64,000 bases of DNA from Stenotrophomonas sp. SAU14A_NAIMI4_8 (lineage in GTDB: Bacteria; Pseudomonadota; Gammaproteobacteria; Xanthomonadales; Xanthomonadaceae). The stretch covers positions 1,290,820 to 1,354,819 of the forward strand of contig NZ_CP025999.1 of the NCBI RefSeq assembly GCF_003086695.1, read 5' to 3'. This document shows positions 9,732 to 18,192 of the stretch, piece after piece. The translations under genes and the position numbers were made by a program. The stretch's first letter is position 1. Every line of letters starts with the position of its first letter. The notes below the pieces were generated by a model. The model saw nothing but the letters and a program-made list of their open reading frames with translations, was not told where the DNA came from and did not search any database.

Positions 9732-9761
9732 AGCGCCGCCCTTCGGGGCGGCGCTTCTTTT
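9732..9761 (+). terminator. rho-independent terminator
   Basis: A 10-bp stem AGCGCCGCCC / GGGCGGCGCT with a TTCG tetraloop, then TCTTTT, starting 7 nt after the S9 peptidase stop codon. Confidence 0.92.
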
Positions 9762-9768
9762 CCCGCCG

Positions 9769-9845
9769 GTAGGTGCCGACCGTTGGTCGGCACACCTTCG
9801 CCCAGGGGTCAGCGCCCTTTCGCATCGCGGAAGGGATCCGACCCC
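9769..9845. repeat. REP pair: one GTAG element and one GGGGTC...GACCCC palindrome
   Basis: 9769-9793 is a GTAG element with arms GTGCCGAC/GTCGGCAC. 9805-9845 is a palindrome of the second family with inner arms CCTTTCGC/GCGGAAGG. Both lie in the leader of the DUF819 gene, 17 nt from its start. Confidence 0.8.
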
Positions 9846-9862
9846 GCACCCAGAGCACCTGC

Positions 9863-11086
9863 ATGATCCAGAACGACATCGTCGTCTTCGGTTTGATCGC
9901 CGCCACCCTCGGCGCCGTGTTCTGGACCGCCTCGCGCGAGCAGGGCCTGTGGAAGCGCTTCTACACCTTCGTACCGGCGCTGCTGCTGTGCTATCTGCTG
10001 CCGGGCATCTACAACACCGTCGGCCTGATCGACGGGCAGAACACCAAACTCTACAACCCGGTGGCACGCGACATCCTGCTGCCGGCGGCGCTGATCCTGC
10101 TCACCCTGGCGGTGGACATCAAGGGCATCCTGCGGCTGGGCCCGAAGCTGGTGCTGATGTACCTGGGCGCCTCGGCCAGCATCATGCTCGGCGCGGTGGT
10201 GGCCTTCCTGGTGATGCGCGCGATCCATCCGGACACCGTGGCCGGCGATACCTGGGCCGGCATGGCCGCACTGGCGGGCAGCTGGATTGGCGGCGGCGCC
10301 AACATGCTGGCGATGCGCGAAGTGTTCGACGTCAACGCCACCACCTTCGGCCAGTTCGCCGTGGTCGATGTGGGCGTGGGCTATGTGTGGATGGCTGCGC
10401 TGATCTTCCTGGCCGGGCGCGCGGCGAAGATCGATGCGCGCAGCGGTGCCGATACCTCGGCCATCGATGAACTGAAGGAGCGCATCGCACGCTTCCAGGC
10501 CGAGCACGAGCGCATTCCCAGCCTGACCGACCTGATGCTGATCGTGGCGGTGGCGTTCGGTGGCGTGGGCCTGGCCCATGCCATCGGCGCGCCGTTGGCA
10601 GCCTGGTTCAAGGCCAACGTCAGCTGGGCCGCGCAGTTCAGTCTGGACGCGCCGTTCGTCTGGGTGGTGGTGCTGTCCACCACACTGGGCCTGGGGCTCA
10701 GCTTCACCCGTGCGCGCACGCTGGAAGGCGCCGGCGCCTCGCGGCTGGGCTCGCTGCTGCTGTACTTCCTGATTGCCTGCATCGGCATGCAGATGGACCT
10801 GCTGGCGCTGCTGGACCGGCCGTGGCTGTTCCTGCTGGGGCTGATCTGGATCGCCGTGCACATCGGCCTGCTGTGGTGCCTGGGCAAGCTGCTGAAGGTG
10901 CCGTTCTTCTACTTCGCCATCGGTTCGCAGTCGAACATCGGCGGCCCGGCCTCGGCACCGGTGGTGGCCGCCGCGTTCCATCCGGCACTGGCGCCGGTGG
11001 GCGTGCTGTTGGGCACGATGGGTTATGCGACTGGCACGTATCTGGCCTATGTGGTCGGCATCACCCTGCGCGCGCTGGCCACGTAG
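9863..11086 (+). CDS. DUF819 family membrane protein
   Basis: A 407-residue inner-membrane protein with about 11-12 predicted helices, split by a charged cytoplasmic loop near residues 198-220 (rich in Glu, Arg and Lys). The GSWIGGGANMLAMREV and GSQSNIGGPASAPVVAAAF stretches recall the discontinuous helices of the BART/CPA transporter folds to which DUF819 (YjcL-like) belongs. Substrate is unknown. ATG 9863 fits the hydrophobic start. The TAG stop at 11084-11086 is immediately followed by a GTAG repeat that shares its last G. Confidence 0.88.
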   Translation: MIQNDIVVFGLIAATLGAVFWTASREQGLWKRFYTFVPALLLCYLLPGIYNTVGLIDGQNTKLYNPVARDILLPAALILLTLAVDIKGILRLGPKLVLMYLGASASIMLGAVVAFLVMRAIHPDTVAGDTWAGMAALAGSWIGGGANMLAMREVFDVNATTFGQFAVVDVGVGYVWMAALIFLAGRAAKIDARSGADTSAIDELKERIARFQAEHERIPSLTDLMLIVAVAFGGVGLAHAIGAPLAAWFKANVSWAAQFSLDAPFVWVVVLSTTLGLGLSFTRARTLEGAGASRLGSLLLYFLIACIGMQMDLLALLDRPWLFLLGLIWIAVHIGLLWCLGKLLKVPFFYFAIGSQSNIGGPASAPVVAAAFHPALAPVGVLLGTMGYATGTYLAYVVGITLRALAT

Positions 11087-11133
11087 TAGATCCACGCCAT
11101 GCGTGGAGGGTGCGGACCAAGGTCCGCACCTAC
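11086..11133. repeat. inverted dimer of GTAG REP elements
   Basis: A forward element (GTAG at 11086, arms ATCCACGC/GCGTGGA) is joined to a reverse element (arms GTGCGGACC/GGTCCGCAC ending in CTAC at 11133). The pair lies between two convergent genes and could form a bidirectional transcription or mRNA 3'-end structure. Confidence 0.85.
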
Positions 11134-11157
11134 CAACGGCGGGCACCCACCGGTGAC

Positions 11158-11637
11158 TTAGGCCACCGGCAACCCGCGTTCGATCAACCACGCTTTCGCG
11201 TCTTCGGCGTCCTGTTCGAACCATGCCTGGGTAGACCCCAACCGGTACGTATACCCCCACGCATCCATGTCGGCCATCAGCCGCGCGCTGCCCACGCCGG
11301 GCAGCTGCCCGGCCAGCACGATCTGCAGGTAGCAGGTGGCATCTTCCTCGGGTACCGAATCGGTGGCGTCGGTGTGCACCTGCGCACGCCGTTCCGGCGG
11401 CAGCACGATCAGGTGGCAGGCTTCGTGCAGCATCGAGTGCACCGGCGTGTCGTCACGCACATACACGTTGCTGGCGATGATGCCGGCCTCGGGTTCACCC
11501 CAGTAGCTGCCGGGAATCGCCTCGCCGGCGCCCACGTGGTGCAGCCGCAGGCCATGTGCGGACAGCAGCTGCTGCGCATCGGCGAAGGCGATGTCGCCAA
11601 CGCGGGTCACGTTCGGTTCGGGTGTAGTGTCGGTCAT
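11158..11637 (-). CDS. conserved hypothetical protein with an HExxH motif
   Basis: A 159-residue soluble protein with no signal peptide. The central segment SMLHEACHLIVL contains H71-E72-x-x-H75 in a hydrophobic helix, the zinc-binding signature of small metallopeptidases, so it may be a peptidase-like protein. A third ligand is not obvious (Glu97/98 in a PEED stretch are candidates). It lies downstream of minE on the same strand with a 47-nt gap and may share the min transcript. I do not recognise the family beyond the motif. Confidence 0.75.
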   Translation of the reverse strand: MTDTTPEPNVTRVGDIAFADAQQLLSAHGLRLHHVGAGEAIPGSYWGEPEAGIIASNVYVRDDTPVHSMLHEACHLIVLPPERRAQVHTDATDSVPEEDATCYLQIVLAGQLPGVGSARLMADMDAWGYTYRLGSTQAWFEQDAEDAKAWLIERGLPVA

Positions 11638-11684
11638 GCGGGGTCATACGGCCCCGCCCATGCAGGCACGGGCGGGGCAGGGGG

Positions 11685-11945
11685 TCAGGGCTTGTCCGGG
11701 CCTTCGGGCAGCGCCACGGAAATATCCAGCACGTCGTGCTGGCCATCCTTCACCAGGTCGACCTTCACCGCATCGACGTCGATGTTCACGTACTTCTTGA
11801 TCACTTCCAGCAGCTCGCGCTGCAGCAGCGGCAGGTAGTCCGGGCCACCGCGGTGGCTGCGTTCCTGCGCGATGATGATCTGCAGGCGGTTCTTGGCGGT
11901 TTCGGCGGTGGTCTTCTTCGCTTTGAGGAAATCAAACAGGCCCAT
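11685..11945 (-). CDS. minE: cell division topological specificity factor MinE
   Basis: An 86-residue protein of normal MinE length. The N-terminal [20 protein letters not shown] is the amphipathic membrane-anchor and MinD-contact segment. The C-terminal half ([11 protein letters not shown], then VDLVKD) is the topological-specificity dimer domain. MinE stimulates MinD ATPase and drives pole-to-pole oscillation, so that the division inhibitor MinC is lowest at midcell. It starts 2 nt after the minD stop. Confidence 0.98.
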   Translation of the reverse strand: MGLFDFLKAKKTTAETAKNRLQIIIAQERSHRGGPDYLPLLQRELLEVIKKYVNIDVDAVKVDLVKDGQHDVLDISVALPEGPDKP

Positions 11946-11947
11946 GC

Positions 11948-12757
11948 TTACCCTCCGAACAGCTTGCTGAAGAAGCCCTTCTTCTCGACGTTGGTGAAGC
12001 GCATCGGGCGTTCTTCGCCCAGGATGCGCGCGACGGCGTCGTCGTAGGCCTGGCCGGCAGCGGATTCGACATCCAGGATCACCGGTTCGCCCTTGTTGGA
12101 TGCATTGAGCACGTCGCCCGATTCAGGGATCACGCCAATGGCCTTCAGGCCCAGCACTTCTTCCACGTCGGCAATGCTGAGCATTTCGCCGCTTTCCACG
12201 CGCACCGGGGTGTAGCGGGTCAGCAGCAGGAAGGCCGGCACGTTCTGGCCCGATTCGGCCTTGTGGGTCTTCGAATCCAGCAGGCCGATGATGCGGTCGG
12301 AGTCGCGCACCGAGGACACTTCCGGGTTCACCACCACCACCGCGCGGTCGGCGAAGTACATGGCCAGGAACGCGCCCTTTTCGATGCCCGCCGGGGAATC
12401 GCAGATGATGTAGTCGAAGCCGTCGGCGGCCAGGTCCTTCAGCACCTTGCCCACGCCTTCCTGGGTCAGCGCATCCTTGTCGCGGGTCTGCGAAGCGGCC
12501 AGCACGTACAGGTTGTCAAAGCGCTTGTCCTTGATCAGGGCCTGCTTAAGGGTGGCTTCGCCGTGCACGACGTTCACGAAGTCGTACACCACGCGGCGTT
12601 CGCAACCCATGATCAGGTCGAGGTTGCGCAGGCCGACGTCGAAGTCGATCACGGCCACCTTCTTGCCGCGCCGTGCCAGGCCGCAGGCCAGGCTCGCGCT
12701 GGAAGTGGTCTTGCCGACGCCGCCCTTGCCGGAGGTGACTACGATGATTTCAGCCAA
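11948..12757 (-). CDS. minD: septum site-determining ATPase MinD
   Basis: A 269-residue ParA/MinD-type ATPase. The deviant Walker A KGGVGKTT begins at residue 11 (Lys11 and Lys16), followed by the [10 protein letters not shown] loop. The C terminus [18 protein letters not shown] is the amphipathic membrane-targeting helix. The start is a TTG at 12757, not an ATG: the family begins [13 protein letters not shown], and GGAGAAG lies about 5 nt upstream of the TTG. It recruits MinC and MinE to the membrane and is translated between minC (35-nt gap) and minE (2-nt gap). Confidence 0.98.
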   Translation of the reverse strand: MAEIIVVTSGKGGVGKTTSSASLACGLARRGKKVAVIDFDVGLRNLDLIMGCERRVVYDFVNVVHGEATLKQALIKDKRFDNLYVLAASQTRDKDALTQEGVGKVLKDLAADGFDYIICDSPAGIEKGAFLAMYFADRAVVVVNPEVSSVRDSDRIIGLLDSKTHKAESGQNVPAFLLLTRYTPVRVESGEMLSIADVEEVLGLKAIGVIPESGDVLNASNKGEPVILDVESAAGQAYDDAVARILGEERPMRFTNVEKKGFFSKLFGG

Positions 12758-12792
12758 AGGACTTCTCCTGATGATTCTGTTTGGGTGCTGCG

Positions 12793-13587
12793 TCAGTCCA
12801 GCGCAGCGATCTTGATCTGGTCCTGTTCCAGCCACACCTGCACGGCCTTGCCGCGCAGGTTGTCCGGCACATCGTCCAGTACCTTGTAATGGCCCGCAAT
12901 GGCGACCAGTTCTGCATGGAAATCGCGGCAGAAGATGCGCGCCGCGGTGTTGCCCTGAGCCCCTGCCAGCGCGCGGCCGCGCAGGGTGCCGTAGATATGG
13001 ATGCTGCCGTCGGCGATCACCTCGGCGCCTGCGCCAACGGTGGCCATGACGGTCAGGTCGCAGTTTTCCGCGTACAGCTGCTGGCCCGAACGCACGTTGC
13101 CCAGCTGCATGCGGCCCGGCTGCGGCGCGGCGGCATCGGCGGCCTTGCCTACCGGCGTGGCCGGGGCGGGCTTGGGCTCGGTCTTGGCGGCGCGGCGCGG
13201 TTCGGCCGGCGGCGGCGGCGGCGGCGGGGCCGGTTCGGCTTCGGCGCGTTCGTACTGGGCGCGGAACTTGGCCAGCAGCGGCAGGCCCAGCTGCTGCGAC
13301 AGCAGATCGATGGCCGTGGTGCCGTAGGCCAGCGCCACCGGCAGCACGCCGGCGCTGCGCAGGCCATCCACCAGCGCCTGCGCGGTGGCCACGTCCGGCA
13401 CCTGGCTCAGGCCGCCGAAATCGAGGATGACCGCGGCGCGGCCGAACAGCTTCGGCGCACGGGTCACCCGCTCCTGCATTTCCTGCACGAGGCGTTCGAC
13501 ATCAAGGGTACGGATGCGCAGGTTGGCAATGCCCACCTGGCCGATCTTCAATTCACCGGCCTGTTCGTAATCAAAATTCACCGCCAC
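12793..13587 (-). CDS. minC: septum site-determining protein MinC
   Basis: A 264-residue FtsZ-assembly inhibitor. The N-terminal domain (about residues 1-105) binds FtsZ. A Pro/Ala-rich linker follows, with a run of prolines near residue 115-122. The C-terminal beta-helix domain (RSGQQLYAENCDLTVMATVG onward) dimerises and binds MinD. A GTG at 13587 preceded by GGGGACC gives the family start VAVNFDYEQAG; the longer upstream reading frame is a shadow of the GNAT gene. The gene begins 2 nt after the GNAT stop. Confidence 0.96.
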   Translation of the reverse strand: MAVNFDYEQAGELKIGQVGIANLRIRTLDVERLVQEMQERVTRAPKLFGRAAVILDFGGLSQVPDVATAQALVDGLRSAGVLPVALAYGTTAIDLLSQQLGLPLLAKFRAQYERAEAEPAPPPPPPPAEPRRAAKTEPKPAPATPVGKAADAAAPQPGRMQLGNVRSGQQLYAENCDLTVMATVGAGAEVIADGSIHIYGTLRGRALAGAQGNTAARIFCRDFHAELVAIAGHYKVLDDVPDNLRGKAVQVWLEQDQIKIAALD

Positions 13588-13589
13588 GC

Positions 13590-14186
13590 TCAGGTCCCCG
13601 TCGGCCGCTGTGCCTGCGCCGGCAGCTGCCGGTCGCGCGCCCACGCTACATCGGGCAGCTTGCCGCCGTAGGTGTCCTGCACCCAGGGGTAGCTGCACAG
13701 TTCCTTGGCCAGCATGCTGGCGCGCACATCTACGTGCGGCATGGTGTTCTGGCCCAACTCGCGGAAGCCGAAGCTGCCGTGGAAGAGCAGGGCAGCGTCG
13801 GCGCCGTGGTCCAGGAACACTTCGCAGGTCATCTGCGGGTAGCGCAGTTCGGCAAAGCTCTGCGCATCGGCATAGAACGCACGGCCGACGCCACCGCCGC
13901 GGCGGCGGCTGGCGACCACGATGCGGTCGATATAGAAGAAGGGGGTGTCCAGCTGCTGCTTGAACCAGGCGAAATTGCTGCTGTCGTGCTGGCTGTCGCT
14001 GCCGAAGCCGATCAGGAAGCCGGCCAGGTTGCCGTCGCGCTCGGCGACGCGGAAATATTCAGCGGTTTCGTAGAACAGGTGCAGCCGGGCCGCATCCAGC
14101 GGAAGGATGGCCAGGCCAGCATTGTTGTTCAACGCCAGGACGGAATCGAGCTCGTGCTCGCGCACGTCGCGGATGACAATCGACAT
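13590..14186 (-). CDS. GNAT family N-acetyltransferase at the head of the min operon
   Basis: A 198-residue protein with an acetyl-CoA-binding segment IVVASRRRGGGVGRAFYADA (R-x-x-G-x-G/A type) near residues 93-112, N-terminal strand MSIVIRDVREHELDSVLALN, and C-terminal FHGSFGFRELGQ, all typical of GNAT enzymes. Substrate (small molecule or protein) is unknown. Its stop lies only 2 nt before the minC start, so GNAT-minC-minD-minE reads as one operon. The ATG at 14186 was chosen because upstream residues do not fit the fold. Confidence 0.88.
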   Translation of the reverse strand: MSIVIRDVREHELDSVLALNNNAGLAILPLDAARLHLFYETAEYFRVAERDGNLAGFLIGFGSDSQHDSSNFAWFKQQLDTPFFYIDRIVVASRRRGGGVGRAFYADAQSFAELRYPQMTCEVFLDHGADAALLFHGSFGFRELGQNTMPHVDVRASMLAKELCSYPWVQDTYGGKLPDVAWARDRQLPAQAQRPTGT

Positions 14187-14336
14187 TGTGACTCCGTGGG
14201 GTAACGCGGTTGGTCCTGCGAACGGACCCTGCGCACGATTATTGCATGCCCGGGGTGGGCTGCGGCATGAACAGGGGGCAGGGGCAAGCATGACTTTATG
14301 CCCTTGGGGCAGACCGCGCACAGGCTACGATGGGCC

Positions 14337-15542
14337 ATGCTGGCCCGACTGAACCACAATGCGATGCTGCGCTACTCCGGGTTGTTCACCTGGGGCACCG
14401 TTGGCCTATGGCTGGCGATCTACCTGATCGATCCGGTCTCGCTCACCCTGGAAAGCCTGGATGGCGAAGCCGGCTACCGGGTCATTCCGTGGGCCTCGGC
14501 CTACCTGGCCTTCGGCGTGGTGTACTGGGGCCTGACCCGCGACCTGGGCGAAAGTGGGCCCGGCTTCTTCGACCATGCCGCGCTGATCCTGCTCACCGCC
14601 TGCGCCATCGGCGTCAGCTATTTCTCCGGCACCGCGCTGGGCAGCATCCTGCTGATGGTGGTGGCCGGGCTGCTGCCCTGGCTGCTGGGCCCGCGCATCG
14701 GCGTGGTCTGGCTGGTGGCCAGCAACCTGGCGGTGCTGCCGGTCTATATCAAGCCGCTGGGCTTCCCGCCGGTCATCGCCGTGCTGCAGGCGATGGGCTA
14801 CATGGGCTTTTCCAGCTTCGTGTTCGTCATCGCGCTGGTGGCGCGGCGCCAGGCCGAAGCGCGCGACGAGCAGCGCCGCCTGAATGCCGAACTGCGCGCC
14901 ACCCGCGCCCTGCTGGCCGAAAGCGCGCGGGTGAACGAACGCACGCGCATTTCCCGCGAGCTGCACGACGTGCTGGGCCACCAGCTGACCGCGCTCACCC
15001 TGAACCTGGAAGTGGCCGGCCACCTGGCCGAGGGCAAGGCGCTGGAACACGTGAAGCGTTCGCACACCCTGGCCAAGCTGCTGCTGGGCAACGTGCGCGA
15101 AGTGGTCAGCCAGCTGCGCGAGACCGGTGCGATCGACCTGGCCGCGGCCCTGCGCCCGCTGACCGAGAACGTGCCCTCGCTGGACATCCAGCTGGAGGTG
15201 GAGGAGCCGCTGAACGTGGAGGACCCGCAGCGGGCCCACGTGCTGCTGCGCTGCACCCAGGAAATCATCACCAACACGGTGCGCCATGCCCATGCCCGCC
15301 ACCTGTGGATCCGGGTCTACCGCGAAGTGCCGGGGCAGGTGGTGGTGGAGGCCCGCGACGACGGTGTCGGGGCGGAAATGGTCAATGCAGGCAATGGCTT
15401 GCGCGGCATGCGCGAGCGCCTGCAACAATGTGGGGGCCAGCTGCAGGTGGAGACCCGCCCTGGCGACGGCTTCCGGCTGCGCGCCACGGTACCGGCCACG
15501 GTGCTGGCCGCACTTACCCAGGTTCCTGAAGGAGTACGGTGA
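14337..15542 (+). CDS. sensor histidine kinase, HisKA_3 (NarL/DesK-type)
   Basis: A 401-residue membrane sensor. Five or six hydrophobic helices span about residues 12-165, and no extracytoplasmic domain of note is visible, so it may sense membrane state or a lipophilic signal as DesK does. The dimerisation helix carries the phosphoacceptor His210 in ERTRISRELHDVLGHQL. The HATPase_c domain follows with ITNTVRHAHA (N box), ARDDGVGAEM (G1) and GNGLRGMRERL (G2). Its TGA overlaps the ATG of the response regulator, which implies translational coupling. Confidence 0.94.
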   Translation: MLARLNHNAMLRYSGLFTWGTVGLWLAIYLIDPVSLTLESLDGEAGYRVIPWASAYLAFGVVYWGLTRDLGESGPGFFDHAALILLTACAIGVSYFSGTALGSILLMVVAGLLPWLLGPRIGVVWLVASNLAVLPVYIKPLGFPPVIAVLQAMGYMGFSSFVFVIALVARRQAEARDEQRRLNAELRATRALLAESARVNERTRISRELHDVLGHQLTALTLNLEVAGHLAEGKALEHVKRSHTLAKLLLGNVREVVSQLRETGAIDLAAALRPLTENVPSLDIQLEVEEPLNVEDPQRAHVLLRCTQEIITNTVRHAHARHLWIRVYREVPGQVVVEARDDGVGAEMVNAGNGLRGMRERLQQCGGQLQVETRPGDGFRLRATVPATVLAALTQVPEGVR

Positions 15543-16183
15543 TGATTCGCGTCTGCCTGGTCGATGACCAAACCCTGGTGCGGCAGGGAATCCGCTCCCT
15601 GCTGGCGCTCGACGATGGCATTGAAGTGGTGGCCGAGGCGGCCGACGGCCGGCAGGCGGTCGAGCTGGTGCCGCAGGTGCGCCCGGACGTGGTGCTGATG
15701 GACATGCGCATGCCGGTGATGTCCGGCTTGGAGGCCCTGCAGGTGCTGTCGCGGCAGGAACAGCTGCCGCCGACCATCATCCTGACCACCTTCGACGATG
15801 ACCAGCTGGTGCTGGCCGGGCTGAAGGCCGGCGCCAAGGGCTATCTGCTGAAGGATGTGACGCTGGAACAGCTGGTGGGGGCCATCCGTACCGTAGCCGA
15901 CGGCGGCTCGCTGGTGCAGCCGGCCGTGACCCAGCGCCTGCTGTCCGGGCTGGAGCACATGCGCAACGATTTCGTCAGCCTGGACCGGCCGGACCCGCTC
16001 ACCGACCGTGAGACGGAGATCCTGCGGCTGATGGCCAGCGGTTTCTCCAACAAGGAAATCGCCAATTCGCTGGGCGTGGCCGAGGGCACCATCAAGAACC
16101 ACGTCTCGAACATTCTGTCCAAGCTGGGCGTGCGCGACCGCACCCGCGCGGTGCTGAAGGCGTTCGAACTCCAGTTGGTTTGA
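15542..16183 (+). CDS. NarL/FixJ-type response regulator
   Basis: A 213-residue cognate regulator. The receiver domain has the acidic pocket Asp8-Asp9, phosphoacceptor Asp54 (VVLMDMRMP), the switch Thr in ILTTFDD and Lys in GYLLKDV. The C-terminal LuxR-type helix-turn-helix reads LTDRETEILRLMASGFSNKE through HVSNILSKLGV. The ATG at 15542 overlaps the kinase stop and has GGAG 7 nt upstream; a GTG one codon earlier is less likely. Target genes cannot be read from the sequence. Confidence 0.95.
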   Translation: MIRVCLVDDQTLVRQGIRSLLALDDGIEVVAEAADGRQAVELVPQVRPDVVLMDMRMPVMSGLEALQVLSRQEQLPPTIILTTFDDDQLVLAGLKAGAKGYLLKDVTLEQLVGAIRTVADGGSLVQPAVTQRLLSGLEHMRNDFVSLDRPDPLTDRETEILRLMASGFSNKEIANSLGVAEGTIKNHVSNILSKLGVRDRTRAVLKAFELQLV

Positions 16184-16416
16184 TTAAAATCCTTTCAGGA
16201 CAAGGGCTTGGGTCGTGTTTTCAGGCCCGGGGCGGGGTGCCCCCCTACTTGCCGGGGCCCCAGATGCGTTACCCTTCAAAATCTTTGTCCATACAAATAC
16301 GCAGCCGGCACGGAAACCGGTGCGCCAATCCGATAAACAATGCCTGCGAAGCCTGCTAGGATTGGCGCTTCGCTTCAATCAACCCGGCCGTGGGATCGGC
16401 CCCGGAGACTCTCTGA

Positions 16417-17490
16417 ATGACCCGTATTATCGAGTTCCTGATCGCCTTGGGGATCGTGGCTGGCCTGTTCGTCATCATTGGCGTATGTCTGCCGGGCGAG
16501 CGTCACATCACCGAAAGCATCGAGACCAACCGCAAGATGACGATCGTGTACGACACGGTCAACAGCCTGCGCCGCTTCAAGGACTGGAACCCGCTGGTAC
16601 TGCGCGATCCCGCCGTTGACCTGAAGCTGTCCGGCCCGGCCTCGGGCGTGGGTGCCACCCTCGATTTCGCCTCCAAGGACCTGGGTAACGGTTCCTGGAA
16701 GATCACCGAATCGGAAGAGAACAAGCGCGTTGTGATCGCCGTCGAAGACCCGACCAAGGGCCACGACAAGGTCACCACCTTCACCCTGGAGCCGACCGGC
16801 AAGGGCGGTCGTAACGTCAAGATCACCCAGGATTACTCGGTGAAGTACGGCTTCGACCTGTTCGGCCGTTACGCCGGCCTGTATGTCAGCCGCCAGATCG
16901 GCGACGACATCAAGATGGGTCTGTCGCGCATGGCCAACATGCTGGCCACCGTGCCGAACGTTGACTACCGCACCGCCGAAGCCCCGCTGACCGATCTGGC
17001 CATCGTGGACGTGCCGGCCGAAGACCTGCTGGTCGTCAATGCCGGTAACGTCGATCGCGGCCAGGACACCATCACCAAGTCCATCAAGGACAACCAGGAA
17101 TGGATCAAGCGCGTGATGGAGGCCAATGGCCTGGAAGCCGCTGGCCCGTTCCGCGTCATCACCACCGATTTCGGTGCTGAGAAGTACGCCTTCGACATCG
17201 CCCAGCCGGTGAAGAAGAAGGGCGCTGAAGGCGCGGCTGCCGAAGAACTGTCCGTCAAGATCGACGGCGGCGCTCCGGTGAAGTACGTCCGCGTTGCCCC
17301 GCACCGTTCGGCCCACGCGGCCTACACCGGCCACATGGCTGGCCTGGACATTGCCCGCAACGCACTGCGTGCCTGGGCTGTGACCAACGGTTCGGAAGTG
17401 ATCGACCGTCCGTACGAGTCCTGGAAGGACGGCGTGGACAAGTCGTTCACCCCGGAAGGTACCTACGACATCTACTGGGCCGTCAAGTAA
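16417..17490 (+). CDS. SRPBCC family protein with a C-terminal GyrI-like domain
   Basis: A 357-residue protein with an N-terminal membrane anchor (residues 5-26, IIEFLIALGIVAGLFVIIGV). An SRPBCC/polyketide-cyclase-like ligand-binding domain follows (about 35-185; TNRKMTIVYDTVNSLRRFKDW), then a C-terminal GyrI-like/AraC effector-binding region (about 190-355) with KYVRVAPHRSAHAAYTGHMA. Such fusions are thought to bind hydrophobic small molecules; no catalytic site is evident. It sits alone, preceded by 233 bp of non-coding DNA in which I see no gene, and is closed by a strong terminator. Confidence 0.82.
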   Translation: MTRIIEFLIALGIVAGLFVIIGVCLPGERHITESIETNRKMTIVYDTVNSLRRFKDWNPLVLRDPAVDLKLSGPASGVGATLDFASKDLGNGSWKITESEENKRVVIAVEDPTKGHDKVTTFTLEPTGKGGRNVKITQDYSVKYGFDLFGRYAGLYVSRQIGDDIKMGLSRMANMLATVPNVDYRTAEAPLTDLAIVDVPAEDLLVVNAGNVDRGQDTITKSIKDNQEWIKRVMEANGLEAAGPFRVITTDFGAEKYAFDIAQPVKKKGAEGAAAEELSVKIDGGAPVKYVRVAPHRSAHAAYTGHMAGLDIARNALRAWAVTNGSEVIDRPYESWKDGVDKSFTPEGTYDIYWAVK

Positions 17491-17521
17491 GCCTCGGCTG
17501 ACCCATGTAGTGTTGGACACG

Positions 17522-17554
17522 AAAACGCGCCGCTTCCTGCGGCGCGTTTTTTTT
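17522..17554 (+). terminator. rho-independent terminator
   Basis: A 12-bp stem AAAACGCGCCGC / GCGGCGCGTTTT with loop TTCCT, then four more T. It ends the SRPBCC gene and could also act on minus-strand transcripts. Confidence 0.93.
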
Positions 17555-17595
17555 CATCTGTGCCCCGTGGTCGGGGCCCTGCGCAAGGAAAGACC

Positions 17596-17967
17596 ATGTT
17601 CACTGCCGAACGTCGTGCGCGTAAACCTTCACTGCTGGCCTGCCTGGGCGCATTGCTTGCGGCAGCATCAATCGGCCTTTCGGCCTATGCCGCCCACGGC
17701 GTGGCCGACCCGCTGGCGCAGCAGCACCTGAACATGGCGGCGCTGTACGCCTTCGCCCACGGCGCGGTACTGCTGGCACTGGGCCCGCGTGCGCAGGGCG
17801 CGATCGCGCACCTGGGCCTGTACCTGCTGCTGCTGGGCGTGCTGCTGTTCTCAGGCAGCCTGGTGGGCGGCGCGCTGTGGCAGTGGCCGACCCGGCTGGC
17901 GCCAGTGGGCGGCACCACCTTGATGGCCGCCTGGGTGCTGCTGGCGATCAACGCGCTGCGGCGCTGA
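17596..17967 (+). CDS. DUF423 family small membrane protein (YgdD-like)
   Basis: A 123-residue inner-membrane protein with four hydrophobic helices. Family hallmarks are YAAHG in the first loop, QQHLNMAALYAFAHGAVLLAL, and the PVGGTTLMAAWVLLAI C-terminal helix. Function in bacteria is unknown. ATG 17596 follows CAAGGAAAGACC. Its TGA stop lies one base before a long REP array. Confidence 0.9.
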   Translation: MFTAERRARKPSLLACLGALLAAASIGLSAYAAHGVADPLAQQHLNMAALYAFAHGAVLLALGPRAQGAIAHLGLYLLLLGVLLFSGSLVGGALWQWPTRLAPVGGTTLMAAWVLLAINALRR

Positions 17968-17968
17968 G

Positions 17969-18186
17969 GTAGCGCCGGGCCATGCCCGGCGAGGATCGTT
18001 GCCCCGCGTGCTACAGGTGGCGCCGGGCCATGCCCGGCGGGAATCGGTGCCCCGCGTGCTACAGGTAGCGCCGGGCCATGCCCGGCAGGGATCGTTGCCC
18101 CGCGCGCTTTAGGTAGCGCCGGGCCATGCCCGGCGGGGATCGTTGCCCCGCGTATTTGTAGAGTCGAGCCATGCTCGACTTCGGCA
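17969..18186 (+). repeat. tandem array of four 48-bp GTAG-REP units plus one variant
   Basis: GTAG elements with arms CGCCGGGC/GCCCGGCG start at 17969, 18017 (GTGG variant), 18065 and 18113, spaced exactly 48 bp. The linker is similar each time (GATCGTTGCCCCGCG...). A fifth element at 18158 switches to the AGTCGAGC/GCTCGAC arm type. The exact period points to tandem duplication of element plus linker. Confidence 0.92.
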
Positions 18187-18192
18187 AAACCA

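Noticed and set aside
16184..16378. Short minus-strand gene after the response regulator
   Set aside because: 64 codons with no ribosome-binding site or family resemblance; more likely non-coding leader of the SRPBCC gene.
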